64,000 nt of DNA from an uncultured Bacteroidia bacterium (GTDB taxonomy: Bacteria > Bacteroidota > Bacteroidia > Bacteroidales > UBA932). Under the pieces are notes generated by a model. That model was not told the origin of the DNA, did not search any database, and saw only the letters and a program-made list of their open reading frames with translations. Position 1 is the first letter of the stretch. Every line of letters starts with the position of its first letter. The stretch covers positions 1 through 64,000 of the forward strand of contig CADCJX010000005.1 in NCBI GenBank assembly GCA_902801885.1. The letters run 5' to 3'. Positions 25,834-35,333 of this stretch are shown piece after piece. The position numbers and the translations under genes were made by a program.

Positions 25834-26963
25834 GCGTTCTTGTACAAATTGTCGGTGAAGTCCAGCAGTTTCCTGCTGAATGATTTCCAAGAGAGCCTGT
25901 CTTTTTCGGCCTTAATAGAGCTGATGCAGAGTGTCCTGATGTTCTCGTCGGAGAAGAAGCGCCGGATCTCTTCGACGACACAGTCCGGATCAGGCCTTTC
26001 GGCGACGAGTCCGGTTCCTGTGTCTCCGACCGACTGCTTGAGTCCGCCGACATCAGTCACCACCATGGGCACTTCAAAGTGCCATGAGATTGCGCTGATT
26101 CCGCTCTGAGTGGCGGAACGGTATGGAAGGACTGCAAGGTCGGCTGCCGAGAAGTACAGCTTCACTTCGGAGTCCTTGATGTAATTCGTAAACAGCTTGA
26201 TCCTGTCCTTGGCAGGAGAGTGACGAATGATCTCCTCGTATTTGACAAATGAACCGTAAGGTTCGCCAGCGACAATCAAGGTGTAACTCTCGTCCAGCTT
26301 GCCGAAGGCTTCGAGGAGGATGTCAAGCCCTTTGTAATCCCTGATAAGCCCGAAGAAAAGAAGATTCTTCTTCCCATGCTCCAGCCCTAGGATGTTCTCG
26401 GCTTCTTCCCTCGGGATCCTTTCTCCGAAATGAGCGTAGACAGGATGGAACAGGGTGACTTGCGGAGCCTTGGGCATGATCTTCCCGAGATCGTCGGAAA
26501 CCTCGTCGCAGAGGGTTACGTTTCCGCTGCAGCCACTCAGGAAATACTTTGTCAGGGGAGCGTCGAAGAACCTGGGCTCATGGGGGATGACATTGTGAAG
26601 GATCGAAATGACCTTGCAATACTTTTTCAGCCTTCTTGCGATGTAGCCAAGCGAAGGTCCGAAATAGGACATCCAGTAACTTATGATCACCAGATCCGGT
26701 TTCCAGTCCCGGATCGCCCTGTAGGTTCTGCCGTAGGTAAAAGGATTAGCCGTATCCAGGAGAGCTTCGCTCTCGATGGGTACGGCATCATCGTCCTTGG
26801 TTACGTACTGGGTCTTCCCGGGAAAAAGGAAGCCAGGGTACTGCCTTTTGAAATTGAACGCCTTGACCGTGTTTTCCTTTCCCAGTTCCAAGTAGAGACT
26901 TGCGTTGAACTGAGAAATCCCTCCTCTGAAAGGGTAGAAACAGGAAAGGAGCGCGATTCTCAA
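25830..26963 (-). CDS. Glycosyltransferase family 4 protein
   Basis: A 377-aa GT-B fold enzyme without membrane segments. The N-terminal domain begins MRIALLSCFYPFRGGISQFN, with the glycine-rich acceptor loop. The C-terminal domain has NLLFFGLIRDYKGLDILLEAF and the donor-binding block ADLAVLPYRSATQSGI then VPMVVTDVGG. Donor and acceptor sugars cannot be deduced. ATGA overlap with the LysM gene indicates coupling, so it may glycosylate an envelope component (inference). Confidence 0.85.
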   Translation of the reverse strand: MRIALLSCFYPFRGGISQFNASLYLELGKENTVKAFNFKRQYPGFLFPGKTQYVTKDDDAVPIESEALLDTANPFTYGRTYRAIRDWKPDLVIISYWMSYFGPSLGYIARRLKKYCKVISILHNVIPHEPRFFDAPLTKYFLSGCSGNVTLCDEVSDDLGKIMPKAPQVTLFHPVYAHFGERIPREEAENILGLEHGKKNLLFFGLIRDYKGLDILLEAFGKLDESYTLIVAGEPYGSFVKYEEIIRHSPAKDRIKLFTNYIKDSEVKLYFSAADLAVLPYRSATQSGISAISWHFEVPMVVTDVGGLKQSVGDTGTGLVAERPDPDCVVEEIRRFFSDENIRTLCISSIKAEKDRLSWKSFSRKLLDFTDNLYKNA

Positions 26964-26964
26964 G

Positions 26965-27624
26965 TTATTCGGCCTTGGTGTCTGTGCTGGCGGCAGGGGT
27001 TGTTGTGTCCTTGCCCTTGTTCTTTACATATTCGCTGTTCAGTCCTGCGAGCAGGGCGTCAGTGATGTCGAGGTCGGGATCACCGCATGAAACGGGGGCG
27101 GGAAGAATGCCACCCTGGGTGGCGATGATCATTGCATACTTGTGCTCCTCGTTGAACTGGTCGATGAAGGTCTTGATTGCGTCGGCAATCTGGTTCATCA
27201 TGACCTGCTGCTCTTCGGCCATCTCCTGCTGCTTCTGGGCGGCGTAGTTGTTGAAGTTGGCCTGCTGCTGCTGGAGCTTCTGGTTCCTCTGTTCTGCTAC
27301 GGAACGGATAAGGACACCCTTGTCGAGATCGCTCTGGAACTTGTTGACATCGCTCTGGAGCTTGTTGCCCCTGCGGTTGATCTCATCCTGGATGCTCTGT
27401 GCCTTGGTCTCGACGACGGATCTGAGGTCGTTGGCCATGTCATATTCATTGAGAACCCTGTCGAGATCGTACCAGACGATGGCTCCTTCTTTAGCGGTGA
27501 CTTCGGCAACCTCGCCTTCGGCGGCCTTTTTCTTGCCGTTGCCGTCAGCGGTGAGCTGGATAATTCCGAGAGCAGCAACTGCCACAAGGGCTATGATGCT
27601 GAGGATCAGTGGTGTTTGTTTCAT
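26965..27624 (-). CDS. OmpH/Skp-like periplasmic protein
   Basis: A 219-aa protein with an N-terminal hydrophobic anchor or uncleaved signal (LILSIIALVAVAALGIIQL). The core WYDLDRVLNEYDMANDLRSV and a long Gln-rich coiled coil (about 70-150) match the OmpH/Skp family, whose members chaperone outer-membrane proteins. The C-terminal tail is Thr- and Lys-rich. The N-terminal anchor is unlike the second OmpH-like gene at 32765. One base separates it from the glycosyltransferase start. Confidence 0.82.
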   Translation of the reverse strand: MKQTPLILSIIALVAVAALGIIQLTADGNGKKKAAEGEVAEVTAKEGAIVWYDLDRVLNEYDMANDLRSVVETKAQSIQDEINRRGNKLQSDVNKFQSDLDKGVLIRSVAEQRNQKLQQQQANFNNYAAQKQQEMAEEQQVMMNQIADAIKTFIDQFNEEHKYAMIIATQGGILPAPVSCGDPDLDITDALLAGLNSEYVKNKGKDTTTPAASTDTKAE

Positions 27625-27665
27625 TTTATGATAACTTTAAATAATAATCAAGTCTACAAAAATAA

Positions 27666-28385
27666 TTAAAAAATCTTAATCTCCGAAAGATAGGCCTGTA
27701 TTGTTTTCTCCAGCCCCATGTAGAGGGCATCGCAGATGACTGCATGGCCTATCGAAACTTCGTCAGTCCATGGGATGGTCCTGATGAAGAATTTGAGGTT
27801 GTCAAGGTTGAGGTCGTGGCCTGCGTTAAGCCCAAGACCCAGTTCCCTGACCTTCTCGGCAGTCCTCAGGTAGGGCTCGATTGCCTTCTGGGGGCCTGAA
27901 GGGTAAAGGGCTGCGTAATCGGCCGTGTAGAGTTCCACCCTGTCACAGCCGCAGGCCTTGGCCCCTTCGGCCATCGCAGGGTTCGGATCTATGAATATGG
28001 AGGTGCGGATCCCCTTGGTTTTGAATGTCTTGCAGATCTCCGTAAGGAATTCCCGGTTGCGGATGGTGTCCCAACCCTTGTTGGAGGTGATTGCATCGTG
28101 TGCGTCGGGCACCAGCGTCACCTGGTCGGGAACGACCTCGAGGACCAGGTCGACGAAACTTGGAATAGGATTGCCTTCAATGTTGAATTCCGTCTTTACC
28201 AGAGGCCTTATGGCCCTTACGTCGGAGTAGCGTATGTGCCTTTCATCCGGCCTCGGATGGACAGTGATGCCTTCCGCTCCGAACCTTTCACAATCTACTG
28301 CAGCCTTTTCTACATCAGGCATGTTCCCTCCGCGAGCGTTGCGGATGGTGGCTATCTTGTTGATGTTTACACTCAGTCTTGTCAT
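27666..28385 (-). CDS. pdxJ: Pyridoxine 5'-phosphate synthase
   Basis: A 239-aa TIM-barrel enzyme that condenses 1-deoxy-D-xylulose 5-phosphate with 3-amino-2-oxopropyl phosphate in vitamin B6 synthesis. Family motifs are present: LSVNINKIATIRNARGG at the N-terminus, ITVHPRPDERHI with the catalytic His, TEFNIEGNP, and GLGLNAGHDLN. Length is normal. It is divergent from nadK. Confidence 0.96.
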   Translation of the reverse strand: MTRLSVNINKIATIRNARGGNMPDVEKAAVDCERFGAEGITVHPRPDERHIRYSDVRAIRPLVKTEFNIEGNPIPSFVDLVLEVVPDQVTLVPDAHDAITSNKGWDTIRNREFLTEICKTFKTKGIRTSIFIDPNPAMAEGAKACGCDRVELYTADYAALYPSGPQKAIEPYLRTAEKVRELGLGLNAGHDLNLDNLKFFIRTIPWTDEVSIGHAVICDALYMGLEKTIQAYLSEIKIF

Positions 28386-28389
28386 GTGA

Positions 28390-28397
28390 CAAAAGTA
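28390..28397 (-). promoter_or_regulatory. Candidate promoter -7 box of pdxJ
   Basis: TACTTTTG on the minus strand lies four bases before the pdxJ ATG, which would give an essentially leaderless mRNA. No good -33 element is seen. Confidence 0.4.
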
Positions 28398-28430
28398 GTG
28401 ATTTCTATTCAGATTTTATCAGATTTATGC

Positions 28431-28438
28431 TAATTTTG
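28431..28438 (+). promoter_or_regulatory. Promoter -7 box of nadK
   Basis: TAATTTTG fits TAnnTTTG and ends 26 bases before the nadK ATG. Confidence 0.65.
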
Positions 28439-28464
28439 AAAATTGTAACGTTAGCATCCTGAAA

Positions 28465-29298
28465 ATGAAGATCGCAATATATTCCAGGGACGAATCGACA
28501 CTTTCGCATCCAAGGTTTGTCTCCTTGCTTGAGGCCTTGTATTCCGGCCCGTTCGATTTTTATGGGATTAAGTCAGGGGAAGACATACGTACCGGGACTG
28601 ACATGGTGATGAGCGTCGGTGGCGACGGAACCTTCCTTTCTGCTGCGAAGAGGGTGGGGGATTCCGGGATCCCGGTGCTCGGTGTCAACCTGGGCCGTGT
28701 AGGCTTCCTTTCTGAATACAGTCCGGAAGAGGTGATTGAAGCCTTGATTGACGGCTCCTATTCCCTTGAAGACAGGGAACTTCTGGAAACGGCCATCAGT
28801 GGGGAAATCCTGGATTCCGAGACTTCTTTCTGGCCCTATTCGCTCAACGAGATCTCCATCCTGCGCCGCGGTGCGGCCATCCTTGGCATTGATGTATCGA
28901 TCGATGGGAATCCTCTTCCTACTTATTGGGCGGACGGTCTCCTGGTCTCGACCAGCTCGGGTTCCACTGCTTATTCCTTGAGTGTGGGCGGCCCTATCTG
29001 TGTCCCGTCTTCCAAGGTCCTTATAGTTGCTCCTATTGCACCGCACAACCTGAATGTGCGTCCCCTTGTGGTTCCCGACACTACCAGGATTTCGATTTCC
29101 ATGAGGTCCCGTGACGAGAAGGTTACGATGTCGATGGACAACCGCAACCTTCTGCTTTCTTCTTCCGCCAGAATCGATGTCGGGGTGGCACAGTTTTCGC
29201 TGAAAAGGGTTCGTCTTGAAAGATCTAGTTTCGTCAAGGCGCTCACGACAAAGCTATTCTGGGGAGAAGATATCCGGAACGGCGGAGAACAACTATAA
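28465..29298 (+). CDS. nadK: NAD kinase
   Basis: A 277-aa enzyme that phosphorylates NAD to NADP. The signature GGDGTFLSA is near residues 53-61, followed by VLGVNLGRVGFLSEY and the second conserved block LVSTSSGSTAYSLSVGGP. Length is typical. It starts a run nadK-uppS-bamA-ompH, the order familiar in Bacteroidales. uppS begins four bases after the stop. Confidence 0.95.
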   Translation: MKIAIYSRDESTLSHPRFVSLLEALYSGPFDFYGIKSGEDIRTGTDMVMSVGGDGTFLSAAKRVGDSGIPVLGVNLGRVGFLSEYSPEEVIEALIDGSYSLEDRELLETAISGEILDSETSFWPYSLNEISILRRGAAILGIDVSIDGNPLPTYWADGLLVSTSSGSTAYSLSVGGPICVPSSKVLIVAPIAPHNLNVRPLVVPDTTRISISMRSRDEKVTMSMDNRNLLLSSSARIDVGVAQFSLKRVRLERSSFVKALTTKLFWGEDIRNGGEQL

Positions 29299-29302
29299 GG
29301 AA

Positions 29303-30028
29303 ATGAACGACAAGAGCAAGGTTCCCGTGCATGTGTCCATCATCATGGACGGAAACGGAAGATGGGCCCGGCAGAGAGGGCAGGAAAGAGTCTATGGTCA
29401 TTCGCATGGAGTTGAAAGCGTCCGTGCGTGTGTTGAGGCAGCAGTCGAGACCGGAGTGCGCTATCTTTCCCTTTTTGCGTTTTCAGAGGAGAACTGGGGC
29501 CGTCCCGATTCTGAAGTCAGCACTCTGATGGGATTGATGTTCAAAGCAATAGCTAATGAGATGGCGGCTCTTAAGAAGCAGGGAGTCCGGTTCCGCGTGC
29601 TTGGCAATGTGGACCGCCTGGACAAGGAACTTCTCACTTCTATCCGCGATGCCGAGGCCATGACCGCTCCCGCTCCTGGGGTGGAACCGGTGCTTGACCT
29701 TATTATATTCCTCAGCTACAGCGGTAAGTGGGACATCCTCCAGGCTGCCAAGAAATTGGCGAAGAAATATGCCTCCGATCCCGAAGGCCTTGAAAATGCA
29801 AGCCTTGACGATCTTTCAGGGCTCCTTGTGACCGCCGGGGTCCCGGATCCTGACCTTATCATCAGGACTTCCGGGGAGCAGAGAATCAGCAATTACCTGC
29901 TGTGGCAGGCTGCATATTCAGAACTGCTCTTCGTCGATACCCTTTGGCCCGATTTCCGCAAGGAAGAGTTCCGTTCCGCCCTTGAAGAATACTCAAAGCG
30001 GAACCGCAGGTATGGAAAAGTTAAATAA
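29303..30028 (+). CDS. uppS: Undecaprenyl diphosphate synthase
   Basis: A 241-aa cis-prenyltransferase that makes the C55 lipid carrier for peptidoglycan and surface polysaccharides. The start at 29303 (MNDKSKVPVHVSIIMDGNGR) follows nadK by four bases; the longer frame overlaps nadK. Motifs: IMDGNGRWA with the catalytic Asp, YGHSHGVES, FAFSEENWGRP and the C-terminal PDLIIRTSGEQRISNYLLWQ. Confidence 0.95.
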   Translation: MNDKSKVPVHVSIIMDGNGRWARQRGQERVYGHSHGVESVRACVEAAVETGVRYLSLFAFSEENWGRPDSEVSTLMGLMFKAIANEMAALKKQGVRFRVLGNVDRLDKELLTSIRDAEAMTAPAPGVEPVLDLIIFLSYSGKWDILQAAKKLAKKYASDPEGLENASLDDLSGLLVTAGVPDPDLIIRTSGEQRISNYLLWQAAYSELLFVDTLWPDFRKEEFRSALEEYSKRNRRYGKVK

Positions 30029-30033
30029 TTGCG

Positions 30034-30041
30034 TATATTTG
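30034..30041 (+). promoter_or_regulatory. Promoter -7 box before bamA
   Basis: TATATTTG lies between uppS and bamA, ending 15 bases before the bamA ATG, so bamA may have its own promoter besides read-through. Confidence 0.6.
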
Positions 30042-30056
30042 CATTCTTGAATTTCA

Positions 30057-32669
30057 ATGAAGCTTTTTTTGATGAAGATATATCGTCTGTTATGTCTTAT
30101 AGCCCTTTCGCTGGTCTGCTTCACGGCTTTCGGCCAGGAAGTGGAGACTGCCAGCGAGCCGGTAGAGGTGAATTATGACCAGCCGCAGACCTATTATGTC
30201 GGCGGTGTCCTGGTTGAAGGAAACACTCATTTCGGTGATCAGCAGATCATCTCCCTGACCGGCCTTCAGAAAGGTATGCAACTGACAGTCCCGAGCGACG
30301 AAATCACATCGATTGTTCAGAGGCTCTGGAGCCAGAGGTATTTCGAGGACGTAGCACTGGCAATCGACCATCTGAATGCAGCCGGGGATTCGGCTTGGTT
30401 CAAGATCAGCATCAAGGAGCGTCCGAGAGTCTCCGCGTGGTTGTTCTCGGGAGTCAAGAAAGGAGAGGAGAAGGACCTGAGGGACAGGCTGAGCCTTCGC
30501 AGGGGAGGCGAGTTCTCTGAATATGTGGCCACGACTTCTACCGGTATCATCAAGAAATACTATTCCGAGAAAGGTTTCCTCAATTGCGAGGTCGACGTCC
30601 AGACCCAGAAGGACAGCATTATCAAGAATGCTATCAGGGTCAATTTCGCAGTGGACAAGGGTGAGAAGGTCAGGATCAGGGATATCAACTTCGAAGGCAA
30701 TGAAGGAGTTTCCGACTTCAAGCTGGCCCGCTCCATGAAGAAGACCAAGGCGAAAAAGATCTACAACTTCTTCAACAGCAAGAAATTCAACGAGAAAGAA
30801 TATCCTCAGGACAAGCTCAACCTTATCAGCAAGTTCAACGAGGCAGGTTTCCGTGATGCAAGGATCCTCAAGGATTCCATCTACTACGTAGAGCCAGGAC
30901 GCCTTGGAATCGACTTCAAGTTCGACCAGGGAAAGAAATACTATTTCAGGAATATTACCTGGACCGGAAACTCGGTCCATTCCGCCGACCAGCTCAATTC
31001 CATCCTCCAGATCAAGAAGGGTGACCCTTATGACATGGTGACCATGCAGAAGAGGCTCACGGGAGGTGGAAAGCAGACAGACTATGATGTCTCCAAACTT
31101 TACCGCGACGAGGGCTATCTTTTCTTCAATGTCACGCCGGTCGAGCTCAACATAGACGGAGATTCCGTGGATGTGGAGATGAGGATTTCAGAAGGCAAGC
31201 AGGCCACTCTGAACAACATCGTGATCAATGGCAACGATCTGACGAGTGAAAAGGTTGTCCGCAGGCAGATCTACACGAGGCCGGGCGCACTCTTCAGCCA
31301 GACCAACTTCGAGAGGTCCATCAGGGAAATTGCATCCCTGGGACAGTTCGATCCGGAAGCCATAGCCGGGGAAGGTGGTTATTCCATTGTGCCTAACCAG
31401 CTGAACAATACAGTCGACCTCGTCTACAATGTCACTGAGAAGCCTTCCAGCCAGCTGGAACTTTCCGGAGGTTGGGGAGCCAATACTTTCGTGGCTACCG
31501 TAGGTGTCAGCTTCAACAACTTCTCTACCAGGAGGATGCTGGACAAGAATGCGTGGAGGCCAGTTCCTCTTGGAGACGCCCAGAACCTTTCGCTGCGTTT
31601 CCAGACCAACGGTACCTACTACACTTCCCTCATCTTCAGCTTTACGGAGCCTTGGCTCACACAGAAGAAGCCGACTTCGCTCAGCCTGCAGTCGTACTAT
31701 ACCAGGCAGACTGACTCCTACCTGGCAATCGGTATCCTGAGCAACGACAAAGTCATGCAGGTCTACGGTTTTACCGGTGGCATCGGTACCCGTCTCAAGT
31801 GGCCGGATGACTATTTCACTTTCTACAATGGTCTCAGCTGGCAGGTCTATAACCTGAAGAACTGGTTCAGCGGTTATTTCATGTTCACTGACGGTATTTC
31901 GCATAACCTCAGTTACACCTCTACGCTCAGCAGGACATCCACCGACCAGCAGATCTATCCAAGGTCGGGTTCCATCTTCACTGCCAGCGTGCAGCTGACT
32001 CCTCCTTATTCATTGTTCAGGAAGAAGGATCTGGGTACCCTGGATGCCTCGGGCAATCCGACACGGGTGTCTAACTACAAGGACATAAACTACGACAACT
32101 GGACCTCCCAGCAGCGTTACAAGTGGATTGAGTACCATAAGTGGAAGTTCAGTGCAGAGACTTACACCAAGGTTATCGGTGACCTCGTGGTCATGGGCAG
32201 GGCCCAGTTCGGTTACCTGGGTTACTACAACCGCAGGTGGGGTTATTCTCCGTTCGAGGGATTCCGCCTTGGTGGTGACGGTATGTACGGTTACGACACT
32301 TACGGATCCGATGTCATCGCAATGCGTGGTTATGAGAATTACTCCCTTACTCCTTGGGAGGCAACTCCATACAACACCAACGGCTATTATGCGGGTAATG
32401 TCTATGACAAGTTCACCATGGAGGTGCGCTACCCTGTAATCCTCCAGCCTCAGTCCACGATCTTCGTGCTGGCATTCCTTGAAGGAGGTAATTGCTGGTC
32501 AGACATTAAGAAATTCAATCCATTCCAGATCCAGAGGTCTGCAGGAGTCGGTGTGAGGGTCTTCCTCCCGATGATCGGCTTGCTAGGAATCGACTGGGGA
32601 TATGGTTTCGACAACCCTGTCAAGAAGGAGAGAAGCCAGTTCCACTTCATGATAGGTCAGCAGTTCTGA
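30057..32669 (+). CDS. bamA: Outer-membrane protein assembly factor BamA
   Basis: An 870-aa Omp85 protein that inserts beta-barrels into the outer membrane. A signal peptide ends at AFGQ (about residue 27); an alternative ATG lies five codons in. POTRA domains cover about residues 45-460 (VEGNTHFGDQQIISLTGLQK, INFEGNEGVSDFKL, ITWTGNSVHSADQLNS, IVINGNDLTSEKVV). The barrel includes the lid-lock-like motif FRLGGDGMYGYD, and the chain ends HFMIGQQF with a terminal Phe. It is followed by an OmpH/Skp chaperone gene. Confidence 0.95.
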   Translation: MKLFLMKIYRLLCLIALSLVCFTAFGQEVETASEPVEVNYDQPQTYYVGGVLVEGNTHFGDQQIISLTGLQKGMQLTVPSDEITSIVQRLWSQRYFEDVALAIDHLNAAGDSAWFKISIKERPRVSAWLFSGVKKGEEKDLRDRLSLRRGGEFSEYVATTSTGIIKKYYSEKGFLNCEVDVQTQKDSIIKNAIRVNFAVDKGEKVRIRDINFEGNEGVSDFKLARSMKKTKAKKIYNFFNSKKFNEKEYPQDKLNLISKFNEAGFRDARILKDSIYYVEPGRLGIDFKFDQGKKYYFRNITWTGNSVHSADQLNSILQIKKGDPYDMVTMQKRLTGGGKQTDYDVSKLYRDEGYLFFNVTPVELNIDGDSVDVEMRISEGKQATLNNIVINGNDLTSEKVVRRQIYTRPGALFSQTNFERSIREIASLGQFDPEAIAGEGGYSIVPNQLNNTVDLVYNVTEKPSSQLELSGGWGANTFVATVGVSFNNFSTRRMLDKNAWRPVPLGDAQNLSLRFQTNGTYYTSLIFSFTEPWLTQKKPTSLSLQSYYTRQTDSYLAIGILSNDKVMQVYGFTGGIGTRLKWPDDYFTFYNGLSWQVYNLKNWFSGYFMFTDGISHNLSYTSTLSRTSTDQQIYPRSGSIFTASVQLTPPYSLFRKKDLGTLDASGNPTRVSNYKDINYDNWTSQQRYKWIEYHKWKFSAETYTKVIGDLVVMGRAQFGYLGYYNRRWGYSPFEGFRLGGDGMYGYDTYGSDVIAMRGYENYSLTPWEATPYNTNGYYAGNVYDKFTMEVRYPVILQPQSTIFVLAFLEGGNCWSDIKKFNPFQIQRSAGVGVRVFLPMIGLLGIDWGYGFDNPVKKERSQFHFMIGQQF

Positions 32670-32691
32670 TAGTATTTTATGTTTTTATTTT

Positions 32692-32699
32692 TAAATTTG
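32692..32699 (+). promoter_or_regulatory. Promoter -7 box before the OmpH gene
   Basis: TAAATTTG fits the -7 consensus, 65 bases before the ATG. A near match (GACCTTTG) follows at about 32703-32710. Confidence 0.5.
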
Positions 32700-32764
32700 C
32701 ACGACCTTTGCATAACACTGTTTCGTAACGTTACAATTTAGCAAACTATAAAATTGAATTTGAT

Positions 32765-33322
32765 ATGAAAAAGATCTTTTTGTTTGCCGCAATGGCATTG
32801 TTCACTCTCACTGCTTCAGCACAGGTGAAATTCGCCTATGTCGACTTCAATGAAATCGTGATGCTCATGCCTGAATCCGACGCAGCGAGGACTCAGATGC
32901 AGACCGCTCAAAAGGAGGCTAACGAGACTTACGAGAGCATGGTCAACGAGGGTAATGCCAAGTTCACCGAGTACCAGCAGAAGCAGTCTACCTGGACTCC
33001 GGCCATCAAGGAGAGCAAGGAGAAGGAACTCACTGACATCCAGAACAGGATCCAGGAATTCCAGCAGACTATCCAGGTCGAGCTTCAGCAGCAACAGCAG
33101 CAGCTTATGGAGCCTATCCAGAAGAAGGCTCTTGAGGCTGTCGAGAAGCTTGCGAAGGCCGGTGGCTACACCATGGTCTTCGATCCCAGCCAGTTCATTT
33201 ACTTCGACAAGTCCCAGTGCAAGGATCTCACTCCCGACGCCAGGAAGGCTCTCAACATCCCTGCCGGAAGGACTATCGAGGCTCTCCAGAAGGAGCTCCA
33301 GGCACAGCAACAGCAGCAATAA
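32765..33322 (+). CDS. OmpH/Skp family periplasmic chaperone
   Basis: A 185-aa protein with a cleaved signal peptide (MKKIFLFAAMALFTLTASAQ). The core VKFAYVDFNEIVMLMPESDA and a long Gln/Glu-rich coiled coil (about 45-125) are classic for Skp, which holds unfolded outer-membrane proteins for the Bam complex. A poly-Gln tract ends the protein. Its position right after bamA matches its role. Confidence 0.9.
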   Translation: MKKIFLFAAMALFTLTASAQVKFAYVDFNEIVMLMPESDAARTQMQTAQKEANETYESMVNEGNAKFTEYQQKQSTWTPAIKESKEKELTDIQNRIQEFQQTIQVELQQQQQQLMEPIQKKALEAVEKLAKAGGYTMVFDPSQFIYFDKSQCKDLTPDARKALNIPAGRTIEALQKELQAQQQQQ

Positions 33323-33339
33323 TTTGATTATTCCATAAA

Positions 33340-33368
33340 GAGAGGCAGGCCATCGGCCTGTCTTTTTT
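33340..33368 (+). terminator. Rho-independent terminator after bamA-ompH
   Basis: Arms GAGGCAGGCC and GGCCTGTCTT pair (with wobbles) around ATC, followed by a T tract. Confidence 0.8.
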
Positions 33369-33432
33369 TGCTCTTAGCTCAAAAATCTTCCTTTTTTCTT
33401 CGAGTTTGTTGTTATTTATGTATTTTATTCTT

Positions 33433-33440
33433 TACATTTG
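33433..33440 (+). promoter_or_regulatory. Promoter -7 box of korA
   Basis: TACATTTG fits TAnnTTTG and ends 40 bases before the korA ATG. Confidence 0.65.
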
Positions 33441-33480
33441 CAACAATATTCAAAGAATAGGTAAACTTTCATAATTAGTA

Positions 33481-35331
33481 ATGCAACATAAGGTTATTGA
33501 TGCCAAGGATGTCGTAATCAGGTTCGCAGGTGATTCGGGAGACGGAATGCAGCTCACCGGTACCTTGTTCGCCAACCTCTCAGCCATCTACGGCAACGGC
33601 CTCTCCACATTTCCGGACTATCCGGCAGAGATAAGGGCCCCTAAGGGCACCGTCGCCGGCGTGTCCGGTTTTCAGGTTCATATAGGGAGCGGCAAGGTTA
33701 ACACCCCCGGCGATTTCTGCGACATGCTGGTCGCCATGAATCCTGCAGCCTTGAAGGCAAATGCCAAGTGGCTCAAGAGAAACGCTACGGTCCTTGTAAA
33801 CGAGGATGCTTTCGATGACATGGGCCTGGACAAGGCCGGCTTCAAGGGCAATCCGTTTGAGGAACTCCACATCGAGGACAGGAACATCATCATAGCGCCG
33901 ATCACCAAACTGACGGAAGAAAGCCTTAAGGACAGCGGACTTGACATCGCTTCGATCCACAAGTGCAAGAACATGTTCACTCTCGGAATGGCTTGTTTCA
34001 TCTACAACCGTCCCCTGGACTACGTCTACACTTATCTCGAGGGCCGCTTCAGGAAGAAGCACCCGGAGATGATCGAGCCTAACCGCAAGGTTGTCAACGA
34101 CGGCTACAACTATGCATCCAACATTCAGGCTGTGGCTGACACCTACACGATTGTCCCCGAGGCCAAGGAGAAGGGCATCTACAGGAACATCACCGGCAAC
34201 CAGGCTCTTGCGTGGGGCCTTATGGCTGCATCCGAGAAATCAGGCCTTCCTCTTTTCTGCGGTTCCTATCCTATCACTCCTGCGACAGCCATTCTCGAGG
34301 AACTTGCAATTCACAAGAATCTTGGGGTCAAGACCATGCAGACAGAGGACGAGATCGCAGGAATATGTTCCGCCATCGGTGCCTCCTTTGCAGGCAGCCT
34401 TGCTGTCACCACTACTTCAGGTCCCGGTCTTTCACTCAAATCCGAAGCTCTCGGACTGGCCGTGATGACAGAACTTCCATTGGTCGTAGTCGACGTACAG
34501 AGGGCAGGCCCCTGCACCGGTATGCCTACAAAGACGGAGCAGACCGACCTGAACGAGGCCCTTTATGGACGTAACGGTGAAAGTCCCGTTGTGGTCATGG
34601 CTGCCCATTCTCCAGCCAACTGCTTCGATGCTGCTTTCAATGCAGCCAAGATAGCCCTTGAGCACATGACTCCGGTGCTCCTCCTCTCAGAAGGCTTCCT
34701 CGGGAACGGATCAGAGCCCTGGAAGATTCCTTCGATGAGCGATTATCCCGTCATCAGGCCACGTATCGCGAAAGCTGACGGAACCAAGTTCCAGCCTTTC
34801 CGCAGGGACGAAAAGACTCTTGCGAGGGATTGGGCACCTGCAGGCACTCCCGGTCTTGAACATCGCGTCGGAGGGCTCGAGAAGACTCATTCAGGAGTCC
34901 TTTCCACGGATCCGGACAACCATGCCCTCATGGTAGCAGAGCGTGCTGAAAAAGTCGCCCGTGTCGCTGAAGCCATTCCGGATCTCGTCATCGACGGTCC
35001 TGAAAGCGGAGACGTACTGCTCGTCGGTTGGGGCGGTACCATGGGACATATCCTCACCGCAGCGGAAGAGCTCAGGTCCCGTGGCATTAATGTAAGCCGT
35101 GTTCACTTCGATTACATCAACCCTCTTCCTAAGAACACTCGAGAGGTTCTCTCGGGATTCAAGAAGATCATAGTCTGCGAACTCAACAGCGGACAGTTCG
35201 AGGCTTATCTCAGGAGCTGCTTCCCTGAGTTTGAATATATCGGCTGCGACAAGGTCCAGGGCCAGGTCTTCCTGGTGAGGGACATCATAGGTGCCGTGGC
35301 ACCCGAACTATTGAAAGAACAGGAGGACTAG
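33481..35331 (+). CDS. korA: 2-oxoacid:ferredoxin oxidoreductase, gamma-alpha subunit
   Basis: A 616-aa fused subunit. Residues about 10-185 are the gamma-type domain (VIRFAGDSGDGMQLTG); the rest is the alpha subunit with GSYPITPATAILEELA and the TPP pyrimidine-binding region (TTTSGPGLSLKSEALGLA, GPCTGMPTKTEQTDL). It pairs with KorB two bases downstream. The complex oxidatively decarboxylates a 2-oxoacid, most likely 2-oxoglutarate, to its CoA thioester with ferredoxin reduction. The substrate is inferred from family and from adjacency to gdhA. Confidence 0.92.
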   Translation: MQHKVIDAKDVVIRFAGDSGDGMQLTGTLFANLSAIYGNGLSTFPDYPAEIRAPKGTVAGVSGFQVHIGSGKVNTPGDFCDMLVAMNPAALKANAKWLKRNATVLVNEDAFDDMGLDKAGFKGNPFEELHIEDRNIIIAPITKLTEESLKDSGLDIASIHKCKNMFTLGMACFIYNRPLDYVYTYLEGRFRKKHPEMIEPNRKVVNDGYNYASNIQAVADTYTIVPEAKEKGIYRNITGNQALAWGLMAASEKSGLPLFCGSYPITPATAILEELAIHKNLGVKTMQTEDEIAGICSAIGASFAGSLAVTTTSGPGLSLKSEALGLAVMTELPLVVVDVQRAGPCTGMPTKTEQTDLNEALYGRNGESPVVVMAAHSPANCFDAAFNAAKIALEHMTPVLLLSEGFLGNGSEPWKIPSMSDYPVIRPRIAKADGTKFQPFRRDEKTLARDWAPAGTPGLEHRVGGLEKTHSGVLSTDPDNHALMVAERAEKVARVAEAIPDLVIDGPESGDVLLVGWGGTMGHILTAAEELRSRGINVSRVHFDYINPLPKNTREVLSGFKKIIVCELNSGQFEAYLRSCFPEFEYIGCDKVQGQVFLVRDIIGAVAPELLKEQED

Positions 35332-35333
35332 CC

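Noticed and set aside
28573-29046. 157-aa minus-strand frame inside nadK
   Set aside because: It is antisense to a clear NAD kinase and without motifs.
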